A DNA stretch of 64,000 bases from Charina bottae (Eukaryota > Chordata > Lepidosauria > Squamata > Charinaidae). Below, piece by piece: positions 46,800 through 58,376 of this stretch (positions within the stretch are counted from its first letter, which is position 1; every line of letters starts with the position of its first letter). The notes under the pieces were generated by a model. The model was not told the origin of the DNA. It did not search any database and saw nothing but the letters and a program-made list of their open reading frames with translations. The position numbers and the translations under genes are program-made. Location of the stretch: contig JALMGJ010000014.1 of NCBI GenBank assembly GCA_023362775.1, positions 1,488,001 to 1,552,000 of the forward strand, in the 5' to 3' direction.

Positions 46800-47696
46800 A
46801 AAGAAAGAATATAAAAAGAAGAAATAAAAGACATATAAAAAGAATTAAGGGTTAGAATGCAATTAGTGAAATGTGAATAAGAAACAAGGGATCTAAAATG
46901 TCATAAACACTACAATTTTCCAATAGAACATTAATTATGTACAATTATATATTATATCACTTTTTGAAGAAACAACCGAAAACCCCTATTAAGCTTTAAA
47001 CTAAAGATACTTGATTACCAGTATAAATCACTAACTGGAAAGATAAAGAACAATAAATTAAATCAGCACCGAAAATCTAATTACCCATAAATTTGAGATA
47101 TCGACTCCCCATATGTAGAAAAATCTAAATTTGGGGTATGGCACATATCCATGGATTAAATCATAGCCTCGGAATGATTTCCAATTAGAACTGAGTTCTG
47201 TATCAGATTTTCTTTTTAGATACACAATGATTGTGTTTTACATTTTTCTCGTTTTGGTGATATTTTTATGATTTAGATTGCATTGATAGCAATTTCAGAA
47301 GGTGCCCAGTGTTGTTAAGGGAAGGAATGACCTAAGCATTTTGTAAATAAAACCAAATAATTCATCCCATTGTTTCTTTAAAGGCTTGAGGTATGCATTT
47401 GATAGATAGATAGATAGAGAGGGGTCAAGGAATCCATTTATGCCAACTTGGAAAATCCTTCCTTGAATAGAGGTGGGGGCCTCAGGCACAAACTCTCCCC
47501 CATCTTCCTCCCCGTGTTGTCTTCTGTGCCTAGGAAGATTAAGACCATTTCAGAAGCTCAACAGCAGCATGGTGTTTTTAACGACCCTCCATTAGATGAT
47601 AAAAGGACTTAAAAATTACATCTCAATATAACCATGACCTAGCCCCAGGCTTAAGGTCACACAGCTACCTAGGAACATATTTAGGATTCCCTTACC

Positions 47697-47790
47697 AACT
47701 TTGCTCAGACTGAAGAAGCCCCTTGGATAAGGAGCGAAACGTTTCCATTAAGAAAATAGAAATCCAGTTGACATGATTCAAGCTACAGAC
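47697..47790 (+). mobile_element. Fold-back retroposon family, simple copy (copy 2)
   Basis: Single-orientation copy: GCTCAGACTGAAGAAGCCCC, TTGGATAAGGAGCGAAACG, then GTTGACATGATTCAAGCTAC. The flanks are the imperfect direct repeats ATTTAGGATTCCCTT and ATTTGATAGATTCCCTT. Confidence 0.6.
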
Positions 47791-47807
47791 ATTTGATAGA
47801 TTCCCTT

Positions 47808-49844
47808 CCTGAAATGACCAAGCTCAGTTCAACTTGAAAATGAGAGATATCTACCGTTTTTGCCTGGGTAATGTAACATGCAGCAGTGTTTTACTTTTCT
47901 CAGATTCTGCCCCCACTGCTGTGTTGAAATAGCAGGATAAGGTTAGGAAGGAAGGGTGGCCAAGTTAAAGAATTAAAAGGAATTGATTTCGGGGTAATGT
48001 TTTCCCAGGAGGTGAAAATTTTATGCATTCAGGTGCAGAGTTTTGTAGCCACCAATCCACAAACTTCCTGTATTTCAGGGAAAGCAAAAACCTAACACTC
48101 CCCTCATTCAATCTTGCGAGTTTTATAGGATTTGAGGATTCCACTGGAGGAAGCACTGACAATGCAAAACATGGGGAGGCCCTGCAGCACATACACTCCG
48201 GTGGCAACGAAATGAAAAGGAGATTGATTAAATATTTGGAGGAATACCACCTGCCTTTTGCAGCAACAATATTTAGCGCACGCAGCAATGGACAGCTTAA
48301 ATGCAACTATTCCCTGTTGGCACCACTAGACGTGCAGAAATACATCTGAGATAAATCAAGGCCAAAGATGTGAACGGCAGCCCCAGATCTGTAAGTAGGA
48401 ATTAAATCAAGTGTGAAAGTGCCGTAAATATTTCCAGGTATCATGAACTATTCTCCCCTCCTTTGAAAGGGGGAGTAAAAGCATAGAAGGGCTTCCTCCA
48501 CCAAGCCCGTTCAATCGCTTTTCTCCTGAAGCTGCAAACTGAGAATTCCTAAAACGGGCAGCAACGTCACCCGTTTGCTGGGTGTTTCTCAACCTTGGCA
48601 ACTTTAAGACGTGTGGACTTCAACTCCCAGAATTCCCCAGCCAGCCATGAGACACACTGCCTTAAGGAGGCAGGCTGGAGACCCAACCCTGGATGCGTTG
48701 CGTGAAGATTTGCCGGTCCCAGTTGTGGTCCCTAAACGAGGACTACCTGTACTTTCCGGGGAACTAGGGAGGGTCCCTCCTGAGACGCTTTCGCCGCCCC
48801 CATCCGTCCTTTGGGCTGGGATATCTTTTGTCTGACCGCCGTCTAGACTGCAGCTCTTCCTCCTGTCTCCCAAGGTTCTTCCCACAGCCCATTACAGAGC
48901 TGCCCCCAACTGAGCACGTTATACTGGTGGTTACCATTGCCCCATCCTTACCTAGCTGGAACTCATCAAGTCTGGTCGGGCTGCAAGGCCTTCCCGGCAC
49001 TGAAGTACTTTCAAGTAGACTTTAATTTCCTAGGTCCTCCCTTGCAAGGGTTCCTCAGGGTCCCTCTGCCTTTGGATACTGGACATGGCAGTGGTGCCTC
49101 TCAGGTGCCCTGGGTGGTTGCAGCGATGCGCCCAGAGTCCACATAGAAGGTCCCAGATCTGTGGGGAATGATTGTGGCCTGGTTCTTGTGCAAGAGCCGC
49201 TCTTCCAGGCAACTCTCTGTCCATATGCTCAGGGGCTCTTCCGAGCATCTCAGGGGCCTTCCAGGCACCTTCCACTCTTCCTGTTAAGAGCGGTAGAAAC
49301 TGTTTCCAAGTGTCCTTTGCAGCAAAACCAAGACCTGGGAGGTACCTGAACGATGAAGCAGCTTATTATTGCATCACTTGGCTGTGGACCCTCCTCATCC
49401 AAGAAGGCAGACGAGATCTTTCAGGTGCTACGACGTTCTTCAGAATTTTTGGGAGCTTGGTGGCCCGCTGTCTGTGGCTTCTGGGCTGCGCTGGGCTCAT
49501 CAGCTGTATGGGTGAAGCCCAAGGTGCTTGTCTTGAGGGAGGGAGAAAGGGAAGACAGACCCTCAAGACCAAATCCAGGGAGGAGTAGAGCTGGAAGGGA
49601 AGAAAAATGTAACCCGTCAGCCTGGACACCTTTCCAGCCAGCCCAGACTTTTTTCAAAGATCTTTTCAAAACTTTTTCAAAGGTCCCAGGAATTCTTCCC
49701 ATAAAGCTCAGAAGAAGATCTCCTGGAGGGCTTTTCATAGAAATAGACTACATGCTTTCTGACTTTTGCAGTTGCCTTGTGGCTGAAGATCAAAAGATAT
49801 TGGGGGCTGCTCACATTTTCAGGGTGCAAAATGTCCACCTACAC
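47808..49844. other. Upstream of THY1, no recognisable feature
   Basis: Apart from a half-MITE at 48580-48645, only ordinary sequence with chance open frames. Confidence 0.4.
48580..48645. mobile_element. MITE family A, left half only
   Basis: GTTTCTCAACCTTGGCAAC...CCCCAGCCAGCCATG without a right arm. Confidence 0.75.
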
Positions 49845-50113
49845 CAGAGCTTTCCAAACTGTGTGTGGCCACACAAGTGTGTCGCCACACACAGTCTGGT
49901 GTGTCGCCACACAACCCGGAAGCGCTGATGATGATCAGCGCTTCCGGGTTTTCCCGCGGCGACACACCAACGGCGGCACGCAAAACCTGAAAGCGGCAGC
50001 AGCGCTTCCGGGTTTTTGCACGCTGCCGCAAGGACGGCACTTCCGGGTTTTCCCGCGGCGACACACCAACACAAGTTGGTGTGTCGCCGCGGGAAAAACT
50101 TTGGAAAGCCCTG
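49845..50113. mobile_element. hAT-type MITE, family C, GC-rich
   Basis: Termini CAGAGCTTTCCAAA and TTTGGAAAGCCCTG, with a perfect 8-base duplication ACCTACAC (49837-49844, 50114-50121). The interior is GC-rich and made of repeated CTTCCGGGTTTTCCCGCGG and GTGTCGCC blocks in both orientations, so it folds into nested hairpins. Confidence 0.8.
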
Positions 50114-50439
50114 ACCTACACCATCGCTTTTTTTCCCTCGCCCATTAGCAGTGATTGCAGTGCATCAGGTCTCAGCCAAATTGACAGAAGGAAATTGTGC
50201 TTGTTCTTAATATATCTTTTTGTGTTTTTCTTGTAATATTTAAGCAAATAGCAAAGTTGCAGAGACATTCCAGGAGTTCTTTTAAAGCCAGGTTTTCTAA
50301 AAAGTCATGTTCCTTTGAGAACATACACCCATGTTTTTCTGTGTAAGAATCTTATCCTAACTCTTGGATAAACCTGACATTTTTTTTCATAATTTTTTTC
50401 GTAAAAAATTAAACACCTGGTTTTGCCAACATGCCTGGA

Positions 50440-50705
50440 GCGGGAAGGAAAATAGTCATTCCTGGGGATGGCTAGTCTCCTAGAACTGCCCTAAATAACT
50501 TTTTATACCCAGGGACTGATAGAGAACCATCAGCCATCTGGATTTTATCATATTTTATATTTTTATTGTGTGTTTATATTTATATTTCTTGCACTTGTAG
50601 TTATGTTGCATTTTAACTGTGTTTTTATTGTAAACCGCCCAGAGTCCCTCCTAGGGGGGAGATGGGCGGTGATAAAAATTTGATAAATAAATAAATAAAT
50701 AAAAA
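50440..50705 (+). mobile_element. CR1-like 3' tail with (AAAT)n
   Basis: Closely parallels 19040-19325 (GGGGATGGCTAGTC..., TTGTAAACCGCCCAGAGTCC, GGGCGGTGATAAAAATTTGAT, AAATAAAT). Confidence 0.55.
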
Positions 50706-51116
50706 TATGTAAATGGATTTTTTTTAAAAAAAAATCAATATGAACACATGCCAATACTTCTGAGACAAAATGTCCTTTCTAAATAACTCTTTTGGAATTA
50801 AAGCAATTTACCCAAGTGAACATTTTCACGGCTTTGCTATCCGCTGCATAAGGAACGACACAGAATTTGTGAAAATGAATGTAACTGAACAGTAACAGAA
50901 TGTTTTTTTTTTGATGTTTTGACGTTTATCCTTGTTAGCATGAATAATGAATTAGCACTTTTTGGAGACCATATGTCTCTTTAGATTCATGGAGACCAAG
51001 CTCGCCATATTTAAACATACTGTATATGAAGGTTTTTCTCATGGGTTTGATACATTATGTAATCGTCATTGGCGATCACTCGTAGCCGAGTAAGATTGTC
51101 TTCCAAAGGTAAAATT

Positions 51117-52925
51117 TTAACAGTGGATCCGTAAGTGGCTATAAAGGCCAATTCTGGATCCGCACAACCTCCCACAATGAGGGCATAGGTTTCCAGGTGG
51201 GAGACGGTCATGATGAGGGTTTGCCTGATGTGCCTTCCTTTTAGCTCTTTTCTCCCTTTCGCCCTGTACTCGTGCTTCTTCAAAGTCCATAGCGCCATTA
51301 ATAAAGGCTGACCTCCAATTGAAACGCTCATGAGTTAGGGCTTCCCAGTTCTCAATGCTGATATTACATTTTTTAAAATTAGCTTTGAGAGTATCTTTGA
51401 ATCTCTTTTGCTGTCCACCAATATTCCATTTTCCATTCTTAAGTTGGGAGTAAAGTAGCTGCTTTGGAAGACGATGGTCAGGCATTCGAACAACATGACC
51501 GGTCCAGCGAAGTTGATGTTGGATGATCATTGTTTCAATGCTGGTGGTTTTCGCTTCTTCTAATATGCTAACAGTAGTCCGCCTATCTTCCCAAGTAATT
51601 TGCAGAATTTTTCGGAGGCAGCGTTGATGGAATCTTTCAAAAAGTTGGAGGTGGCATTTGTAGAGGGTCCATGTTTCACAGGCGTACAGAAGGGTTGGTA
51701 GTACAATGGCTTTGTAAACAAGCATTTTGGTCTCCCTGCGAATGTCCCGATCCTCAAACACTCTACGCTTCATTCGGGAGAAAGCTACACTCGCAGAGCT
51801 CAGGCGATGCTGAATTTCAGCGACGATGTCGGCTTTTGTAGATAGATGGCTGCCGAGATAAGAAAAGTGGTCGACATTTTCTAGTGACACACCTTTAAGC
51901 TGGATTGATGGCGCTGTGGAGGGATTGGTTCGAACTTGCTGGTAAAGCACTTTGGTTTTTTTAATGTTAATCGAGAGGCCGAGCTTTTCATATGCTTCTG
52001 CAAAGATGTTTAGGATAGTTTGAAGATCTTCCTCGGAGTGTGCACAGACTACGTTATCATCAGCATATTAAAGTTCTATAACAGAAGTTGCAATTACCTT
52101 ATTTTTTGCTTTCAGCCTACTAAGATTAAAAAGCTTTCCATCTGTTCGATATATAATTTCTACACCAGTAGGAAGTTTCTCTTCAACAAGGTGCATAATC
52201 ATAGCGATGAAGATAGCGAATAAGGTTGGAGCAATAACACATCCCTGTTTAACGCCGGATTCCACTTTAAATGGATCGCTTTGAGAGCCATTGTTATTCA
52301 GGATTGTTGCCATCATGTCGTCATGGAGTAACCGCAAGGTGTTCACAAATTTATCAGGGCATCCGATTTTCAGAAGGATGGTCCAGAGAGCAGTACGATT
52401 TACAGTATCAAAAGCTTTAGTCAGATCAATAAACGCCATGTACAGAGGGCGGTTTTGTTCCTTGCATTTTTCTTGAAGCTGTCGTGCAGTGAAGATCATA
52501 TCCACTGTTCCCCTGGAAGGGCGGAAGCCATTTTGCGTTTCAGGGAGGATGTCTTCTGATACAGATAGGAGACGGTTTGCGATGATCTTTGCCAGGATTT
52601 TGCCTGCTGTGGCTAGAAGGGAGATGCCTTGATAGTTTCCACAGTCTGTTCTATCACCCTTTTTAAAGAGAGTGATAATTATGGCATCCCTAAAGTCTGC
52701 TGGAATCTCCTCCCTCATCCAGATTTTTTCGATGAGCTTATGAAGTTGTTGTGTAAGTTCAGGCCCACCTTCTTTAAAGACTTCAGCAGGAATCCCATCA
52801 GGTCCACTAGCTTTGTTATTTTTCATTTGTTTAGTGGCTTTACTGACTTCCTCCAAACTTGGGGGTACTGCAAGCTCATCTCTTATTTGTTTTTGCGGGA
52901 TTTGCAAGAAGACTTCATCAGCCAC
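51117..52925 (-). pseudogene. LINE reverse-transcriptase ORF with one internal stop
   Basis: One continuous frame from about 52925 to the stop at 51117, interrupted only by TAA at 52070-52068. RT motifs in order: KASGPDGIPAEVFK; NGFRPSRGTVDMIF; motif A AFIDLTKAFDTVNR; motif B GVKQGCVIAPTLF; motif C YADD immediately after the stop. Beyond RT come the conserved YLGS, LLYACETWTL and LRWTGHVVRM blocks and a terminal C2H2-like finger. A CAA-to-TAA change would explain the stop. The protein is therefore truncated before its catalytic aspartates. Confidence 0.85.
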
Positions 52926-52989
52926 AGTAGAGTGACGATTAAGTTTAAATTTAAATTATTAAATTATTAAATTTAAATTTAAAACATCA

Positions 52990-53552
52990 TGGAAACACCC
53001 ACGGTCGAAGCACTGGCATCTTTTAGATTATGTAATTGTCCGTGCTAGAGATCGCCGTGATGTACTTCTCACCAGAGCCATGACGAGCGCCGATGACTGC
53101 TGGACAGACCATCGATTAATTCAATCCACGATGGCCATAAAGATTGTCCCTCATCGTAGGCTCCAAGGAAGAAAACCAAGGCGTAAAATGAATACACTGG
53201 CCCTTCAAGATTCTACTAAACGAGCTTGCTTTCAATCAACTCTCAAGGAACATCTGCCTAAGGAACTTCCTGAAAATGTTGAGGAACACTGGATTAAATT
53301 GAAGACTTCTATTATTTCAGCCTGTGAACAAACTATCGGATACCAAACTAAGAGACATCAGGACTGGTTTGACGAGAACGATAGTGAGATTGAACATATT
53401 ATTGACAAGAAAAGGAAAGCCTTCCGGATATGGCAAAAAGATACTAACTGTGCCGTTAAGAAAAAAATCTACGCCAGTGCAAAGGCAGAAGTCCAAAGAA
53501 GAACCAGAGAACTTAAGAACATATGGTGGATAAAAAAAGCCCAAGAAACCCA
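52990..53552 (+). pseudogene. Inverted LINE segment: endonuclease C-terminus and linker
   Basis: This plus-strand frame contains the endonuclease C-terminal signature CWTDHRLI, then a Lys/Arg/Gln-rich linker ending WWIKKAQETQ at the target duplication. In an intact element this stretch precedes the RT on the same strand. Here it is reversed, and part of the region between linker and RT is missing. Confidence 0.8.
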
Positions 53553-53782
53553 ACATTATGTAATAATCCACACAATGCTTTTAAGTCACTGTAACTTGGA
53601 AAGCGGGCGAGCATTTTGACCTGTTTATTGTATAGCAAAACATTGTAATATTTTCATGGGTGTTACCATCTTTTTACATTTGTCTTTCCTAGGGCCCTTG
53701 AAAAAAGTCCATATCTGAAACATGTCGGGCCGGATTAATAATTGTTCTCCACTGGTTTTTCTCGAATGCTTTCCCTCTACAT

Positions 53783-53898
53783 CAGTGTTTCTCAGCCTTG
53801 ACAGCTTTAAGATGTGTGGACTTCAACTCCCAGAATTCCCCAGCCAGCAAAGAGTTGAAGTCCACTCATCTTAAAGCTGCCAAGGTTGAGAAACACTG
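53783..53898. mobile_element. MITE family A copy
   Basis: CAGTGTTTCTCAGCC...GGTTGAGAAACACTG; flanks CTCTACAT and TTGTACAT (6 of 8). Confidence 0.85.
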
Positions 53899-53934
53899 TT
53901 GTACATGTTGGGTGGCTGCTGTGCACAAGAGAGC

Positions 53935-54000
53935 ATGTTTGTTTGTTTGTTTGTTTATTTGTTTATTTATTTATCCAACTTCTATCACCGCCCATCTCCC
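53935..54000 (-). mobile_element. CR1-like 3' tail shard
   Basis: (GTTT)n(ATTT)n then CTATCACCGCCCATCTCC; a related shard with GGGCGGTGTACAG lies at about 44020-44110. Confidence 0.4.
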
Positions 54001-54065
54001 CCCAAAAGGAGATGTTGAGTCTTGGCCTTGGCTGGACAGAGTTCTGGAAAACCTACGAGACAGTG

Positions 54066-54240
54066 TGTCTATGAAGGTTCTCAGTCATCCAGGTGGAATT
54101 GTCTGTAGCTTGAATCATGTCAACTGGATTTCTATTTTCTCAGTGGAAACGTTTCGCTCCTTGGATAAGCTCCTTGGATAAGGAGCGAAACGTTTCCACT
54201 GAGAAAATAGAAATCCAGTTGACATGATTCAAGCTACAGA
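54066..54240. mobile_element. Fold-back retroposon, head-to-head copy (copy 3)
   Basis: Perfect 13-base duplication CTACGAGACAGTG (54053-54065, 54241-54253). The two halves are inverted copies of TTTCCACTGAGAAAATAGAA...GACATGATTC meeting near 54168. The left half also keeps the CTATGAAGGTTCTCAGTC end. Confidence 0.65.
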
Positions 54241-55329
54241 CTACGAGACAGTGGTGTTCCTACCTGTGGCCAGCAGAGGTCACTGGTGCCCTTTGCTGAA
54301 AAACACAGAGGCAAGACAGTCGGAAAACTGAACCCTGCAGAAATCCAGCAGAGAGGACCAAGATGGAGGGGCGCATCCTATTCTACCAGGATCCACACAC
54401 CTTGCCAGGAACCCAGCTCCACCGCAGTGCATCTGTTTGCAAGCATTTCCAAGCAGGACTAGGGAAGGCTTCAGTCAACTCTCAGTCAAGTGGCTGGGAA
54501 GGGGGCCGCAGTGCAACACATTGGGGGGGGGGCATTGGTTTCAGGAATGACAATAAGGTTTCAAAGAGGCGGCTTTCTAATTCTGCGGTCTCCCCAGTCT
54601 TAGCTGTTTTGTTTTGTTCTTCCTGAACTCCCCCCCCCCCAAGCTTTAACCTTCCCTTAATGGAAATCATACGCTAGCTTGGTTATTCCCAGGATGGGTT
54701 TGGTACAGATTCCCAGGGAGGTTTTCTATCCTGCCCTTCCCGCGCCTCATTCACTGCATTTCAATGGGAGGAGGTGCGCCTACACAATGTCATGTTCCAT
54801 TTGCAGCCCGCCAGTGTTTTCCCACCCCTGCTGCCATTTCCCCCCTTATTGGGTGTGGGGGGGAAATGTCTCTTCAGCAGTACTGTAAAAGCTAGCAGAG
54901 CTCTTAACCTCTTCCATCGCTGTTCACCCCTGCTGGGCGATTCCACATCCGAGCACCCAGATGTGCTCATAGCCTTATAAAAATGGCCCTGCTCTCCGCT
55001 TCAGGCAGGGGTCTCACCTGCCGATGGTCATTTGAGGATGAGTTCGTTTGCCCGAGGGTTGCGGCGCTGTGGCCTTTTCACTCATTGATGCAAAAGTCTC
55101 CAGTGAAGCCAAAAGAAGAAGAAGAAGGGCATCGCTGCATGTCAAGAAACACCAATGTGTTTAAACAACCCTTTACGGCAAAACAAAATTGCGAAATGGA
55201 GCCCCTCCAGTTTGGCCACTTGGGCAACAGAACACCAATATTTTATTACTGGGTTGCAGTGTGAAAATGTTTCAAGATCCTGTCTAGGAAAATATAATTT
55301 AGGAAAGCCATCCGTCTAAGCTGCCTGAA

Positions 55330-55549
55330 TCCATCCTTCCTTCCTTCCTTCCTTCCTTCCTTCCTTCCTTCCTTCCTTCCTTCCTTCCTTCCTTCCTTCC
55401 TTCCTTCTCCCTTCATCCCCCTCCCCCTCCCTCCCTCCCTCCTTCCCCCTTCCTCATACTTTATTCCTCCCTCCCTCCCTCCCTTCTCCTCCCTCCCTCC
55501 CTTCTCCTCCCTCCCTCCCTCCCTCCCTCCCTCCTTCCTTCCCTCCTTG

Positions 55550-55592
<43 letters not shown>
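55330..55592. repeat. Pyrimidine array (CCTT)n(CCCT)n(CCTG)n
   Basis: Three array types in order; about eighteen CCTT units and about ten CCTG units bound a mixed CCCT centre. Confidence 0.95.
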
Positions 55593-55876
55593 TCTTTTTG
55601 AGTGCATGCATCCCACAGACCATGGGTTGAGACCTTTGGCGCTTTGGACATCTAGCGGGTTGTAGGAGTTAAGTAGATCTCTGAGGCCGCAAGGCAAACC
55701 TTTCAGATCAGGTCAAGAGCGAAGAGAGACCCTGGTGGCGGCCAGGGCTTGCTGGCCAGGAGCTCGGTGGCCTCTCCCTGAGAAGTTGCGTCAATAGTAG
55801 GGCCACCAGATTTGAGCTGGCAGGCATCGGAGAAGTCATTAGCGGCAGCAAAGATTAGACGGTCCTGTGTCTCTTT

Positions 55877-55891
55877 GCTGCCATCTAGTGG
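55877..55891 (-). promoter_or_regulatory. Candidate CTCF site upstream of THY1
   Basis: The minus strand reads CCACTAGATGGCAGC, a full match to the CTCF core consensus in repeat-free DNA. Confidence 0.45.
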
Positions 55892-58320
55892 CTGCACTGT
55901 GATTGTGTGCTGAGCTCGCTTCCTTCCTTGGGGCCAAACATGTCTTGATTTTTCTACGGCCACAACATGGGCTCTGTGCAGCCACAACTGTCTTGACTGA
56001 AGGCCCCATGCAGGGGGAAGTTCCCTGAGACACAAGACCCCCTCTCTTTACCTTCCAAAATCAAGCTATCTGCCCCCTTCCCCAAGAAATGCTCAGCCCA
56101 AGGGTCAAGGGAGAAGCCAAGAAACAAAAGTCCTTTTGGCTCAGCCAAGGCTAGCTTTTTGGGAACTTTTGCCCTCGAATTCCCTCCCTGCCCAGAGAGG
56201 GTTGGCCACAAGTCCTGGCAGGTTTCTTCATCCATCGAAGATGGGCTGCTTTTGCTATTCAGGCGTCAGAGAAAGATCCTTTGCAATTCTGTTTGGTTTT
56301 TCCCCCCACGTGGAAGCTTGGGATATTTATTTATTTTACTGCATCTCGTTTGGGGATTGCTTTGAATGAAAGTCAGCCCAAGCGCAGTTATAAATAAATC
56401 CGCGAACAAATGAGATTAGTGGTTCCTTCCTTTTCTCGGAAGGGGGCGGTGGGACTACCACTGGCACCCTCATGCGGTGCCCTTTGTACCCCCTTTCCCT
56501 GGTCCTGGAGAAGGTGGACAAGAGAGCTGGGGAGGAGATGTTAATCAGCCCTTATTTGAGATTTCATGGCCTGCATCCTCAAACCTGCGTTCTAATTCCC
56601 CACTAGTGCAAGATTTACACTTTCAATTTTATGTCTCGTCGGTTAATGGGCCATTACTGTCAGAAGGATCAGCAGCAAGAAGTTAAATTTGGCTAGATTT
56701 ATGATTAAGAGGCAGCCAAAGGCACAACAAGGAAAGCCCAAGGAAGCCCAAGGGAGAACCCCTGATGAAAAATGGGTCTCGGAGAAGTGGGGAGAAGAAC
56801 AAAGCCATGGAACCCAGGGAGCTTCTCCGAAGAACAGGGTCATGGCAAGGACATTTCCTCCCGGGGGGGGACATCCCTTCAGGTGGCAAGTCCCCCCAGG
56901 GCCTCTGAAGAGAAGGAGTGGTGCTTCAGATCTGAAATGGACTCCTAACTTTCTCCAAACGATTTCCTGGAATCTTAAGTAGGAATATGGGCTGATTAAG
57001 GAGGAAATCTGTCTTTAACACACATAACTCGGTCCTAGCATGCAAATCCAAGGATTTCCCCTGAGCATGGGTTACATGCATTGGGCTTGCTAGCGACTGG
57101 TCTCCAGGACAAGATCGTTTTGAAATGAGTAACCAGGGAGAGATCGCCATGTTCACCAAACGTGCTTTATCAGATCAGTTCGAAATCCAGCGGCCATGTT
57201 CACAGCTTGGCGGTTAGCGTTGAGCTCGATTATTGTTTTCCCTTACTTAGTGTGTTGCCCAAACCCACCCAGCCTCTCTGCTTAGCTCATCACTCAATGT
57301 CTTGTGGAGACCTAGATATGGAGTTAATTCATATTAAGCAGGTTGAGTGTGCTGTGTGAACGTAGCCTTGGAGAACCAAGGGGATCAACGTGATGGGAGC
57401 TGGGGATTTAAAAGCTCCGTGGCTAGTGTTGGAGGTACATCGTCCCTGGGACTCAGGAAGATCAACTTTCTCTGAACCACAGGAATAAAGATCCACCCCT
57501 GCATTTCTGCTGTTCCCTGTATTCACACTCAGCCCTTCTTTGCTCTGGAGCTCTTGCATCAGAACGTGGCTGCATAAAGGCCTGTCAACGTGGCTAACCT
57601 CACCAATGTGAGGGTTTGCAGGTGGGCCATAAACATGCACTGCTGTCTTCACAGCTTGCTAAGTGAGTCCCCAGACAAGGCGGAGAGACGGAGGTTCCGG
57701 TTCTTTTGTTTTACAAACAATAGAGTCAATTATTTTGGTGACTGTCTCGCTGTGAACAAGAGCTGCAAATGAGGGTTTGTCAAGAGACCGGATGGAGGGC
57801 TAAAGGACGAGGAGGCACAGACGGTCAGGTCCTTGGACCGTCCACCAGAGAAGAAAAGGGGGAATGTTGGCCAGAGCCACTTCTGATGTCATCTAATGCT
57901 GCAGGGCTGAAAAAAACCCCAAATCTCACGATCAGCCGGTAACACGTTCGGCTTCTTTGCCTTTTTATTCTTAAATGAAATAAACAATCCAAGATAAATG
58001 ACAATTAATTTGCAACGAACAGCCTAGCTGAGATAGATTCTTTCCAATCAGCATTACCCTTTCCCCCCCCCAGAGGTTTCTGGTGTTTCGCTATCAGTGG
58101 AACTCTGGAACAGCAGCCACATCTGCTTTGGGCATTGGGTAGGATGATGTGCCAAAGCTATGGCCATCCATCACGGCTGGATTCAGATGGAACTGGGTAG
58201 ATAAAAAAGGCTTCTTTGCTGCTGGAAGTTTATCTTTGGGGAAGGTGTTCTTGGTATATAAAAAAAAGAACACGGAATCTTTCTTGGCCTCTGCTCAGTT
58301 TGGCATTATTACTGTAGCAG

Positions 58321-58368
<48 letters not shown>

Positions 58369-58376
58369 TGATGATG
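58321..58376. repeat. (ATA)n(ATG)n array
   Basis: About fifteen AAT units followed by four ATG units. Confidence 0.9.

Larger units (their letters stand above)
45883..47696. other. Upstream of THY1, no gene
   Basis: Between the half-MITE and the trinucleotide array the sequence is AT-rich (46800-47300) and shows no recognised repeat or exon. A (GATA)n run lies at 47401-47417. Confidence 0.35.
51064..53552 (-). mobile_element. APE-type non-LTR LINE insertion with 5' inversion
   Basis: The insertion is bounded by a 12-base target duplication ACATTATGTAAT (51052-51063 and 53553-53564). The 3' part (about 51064-52945) runs on the minus strand and carries the reverse transcriptase and C-terminal zinc finger. 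The 5' part (about 52986-53552) is on the plus strand and carries the end of the endonuclease and the linker. The two meet in an AT-rich near-palindrome (52946-52985). The clade was not assigned: the C-terminal CPHCGRLC...SHLRIH finger and the RLPKQLLYSQL block are distinctive, and it is clearly not BovB or CR1. Confidence 0.85.
54254..58320. other. Far upstream of THY1, mostly repeat-poor
   Basis: Contains the pyrimidine array and the CTCF candidate at 55877. 56330-56420 and 56560-56720 are repeat-free, AT-moderate blocks with motif-like strings (AAATAAATCCGCGAACAAATGAG; GGTTAATGGGCCATTA) that could be conserved elements. No exon seen. Confidence 0.35.

Noticed and set aside
49353..50148. 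191- and 123-codon plus-strand frames
   Set aside because: Both run into the family-C MITE and have no recognisable domain; chance.
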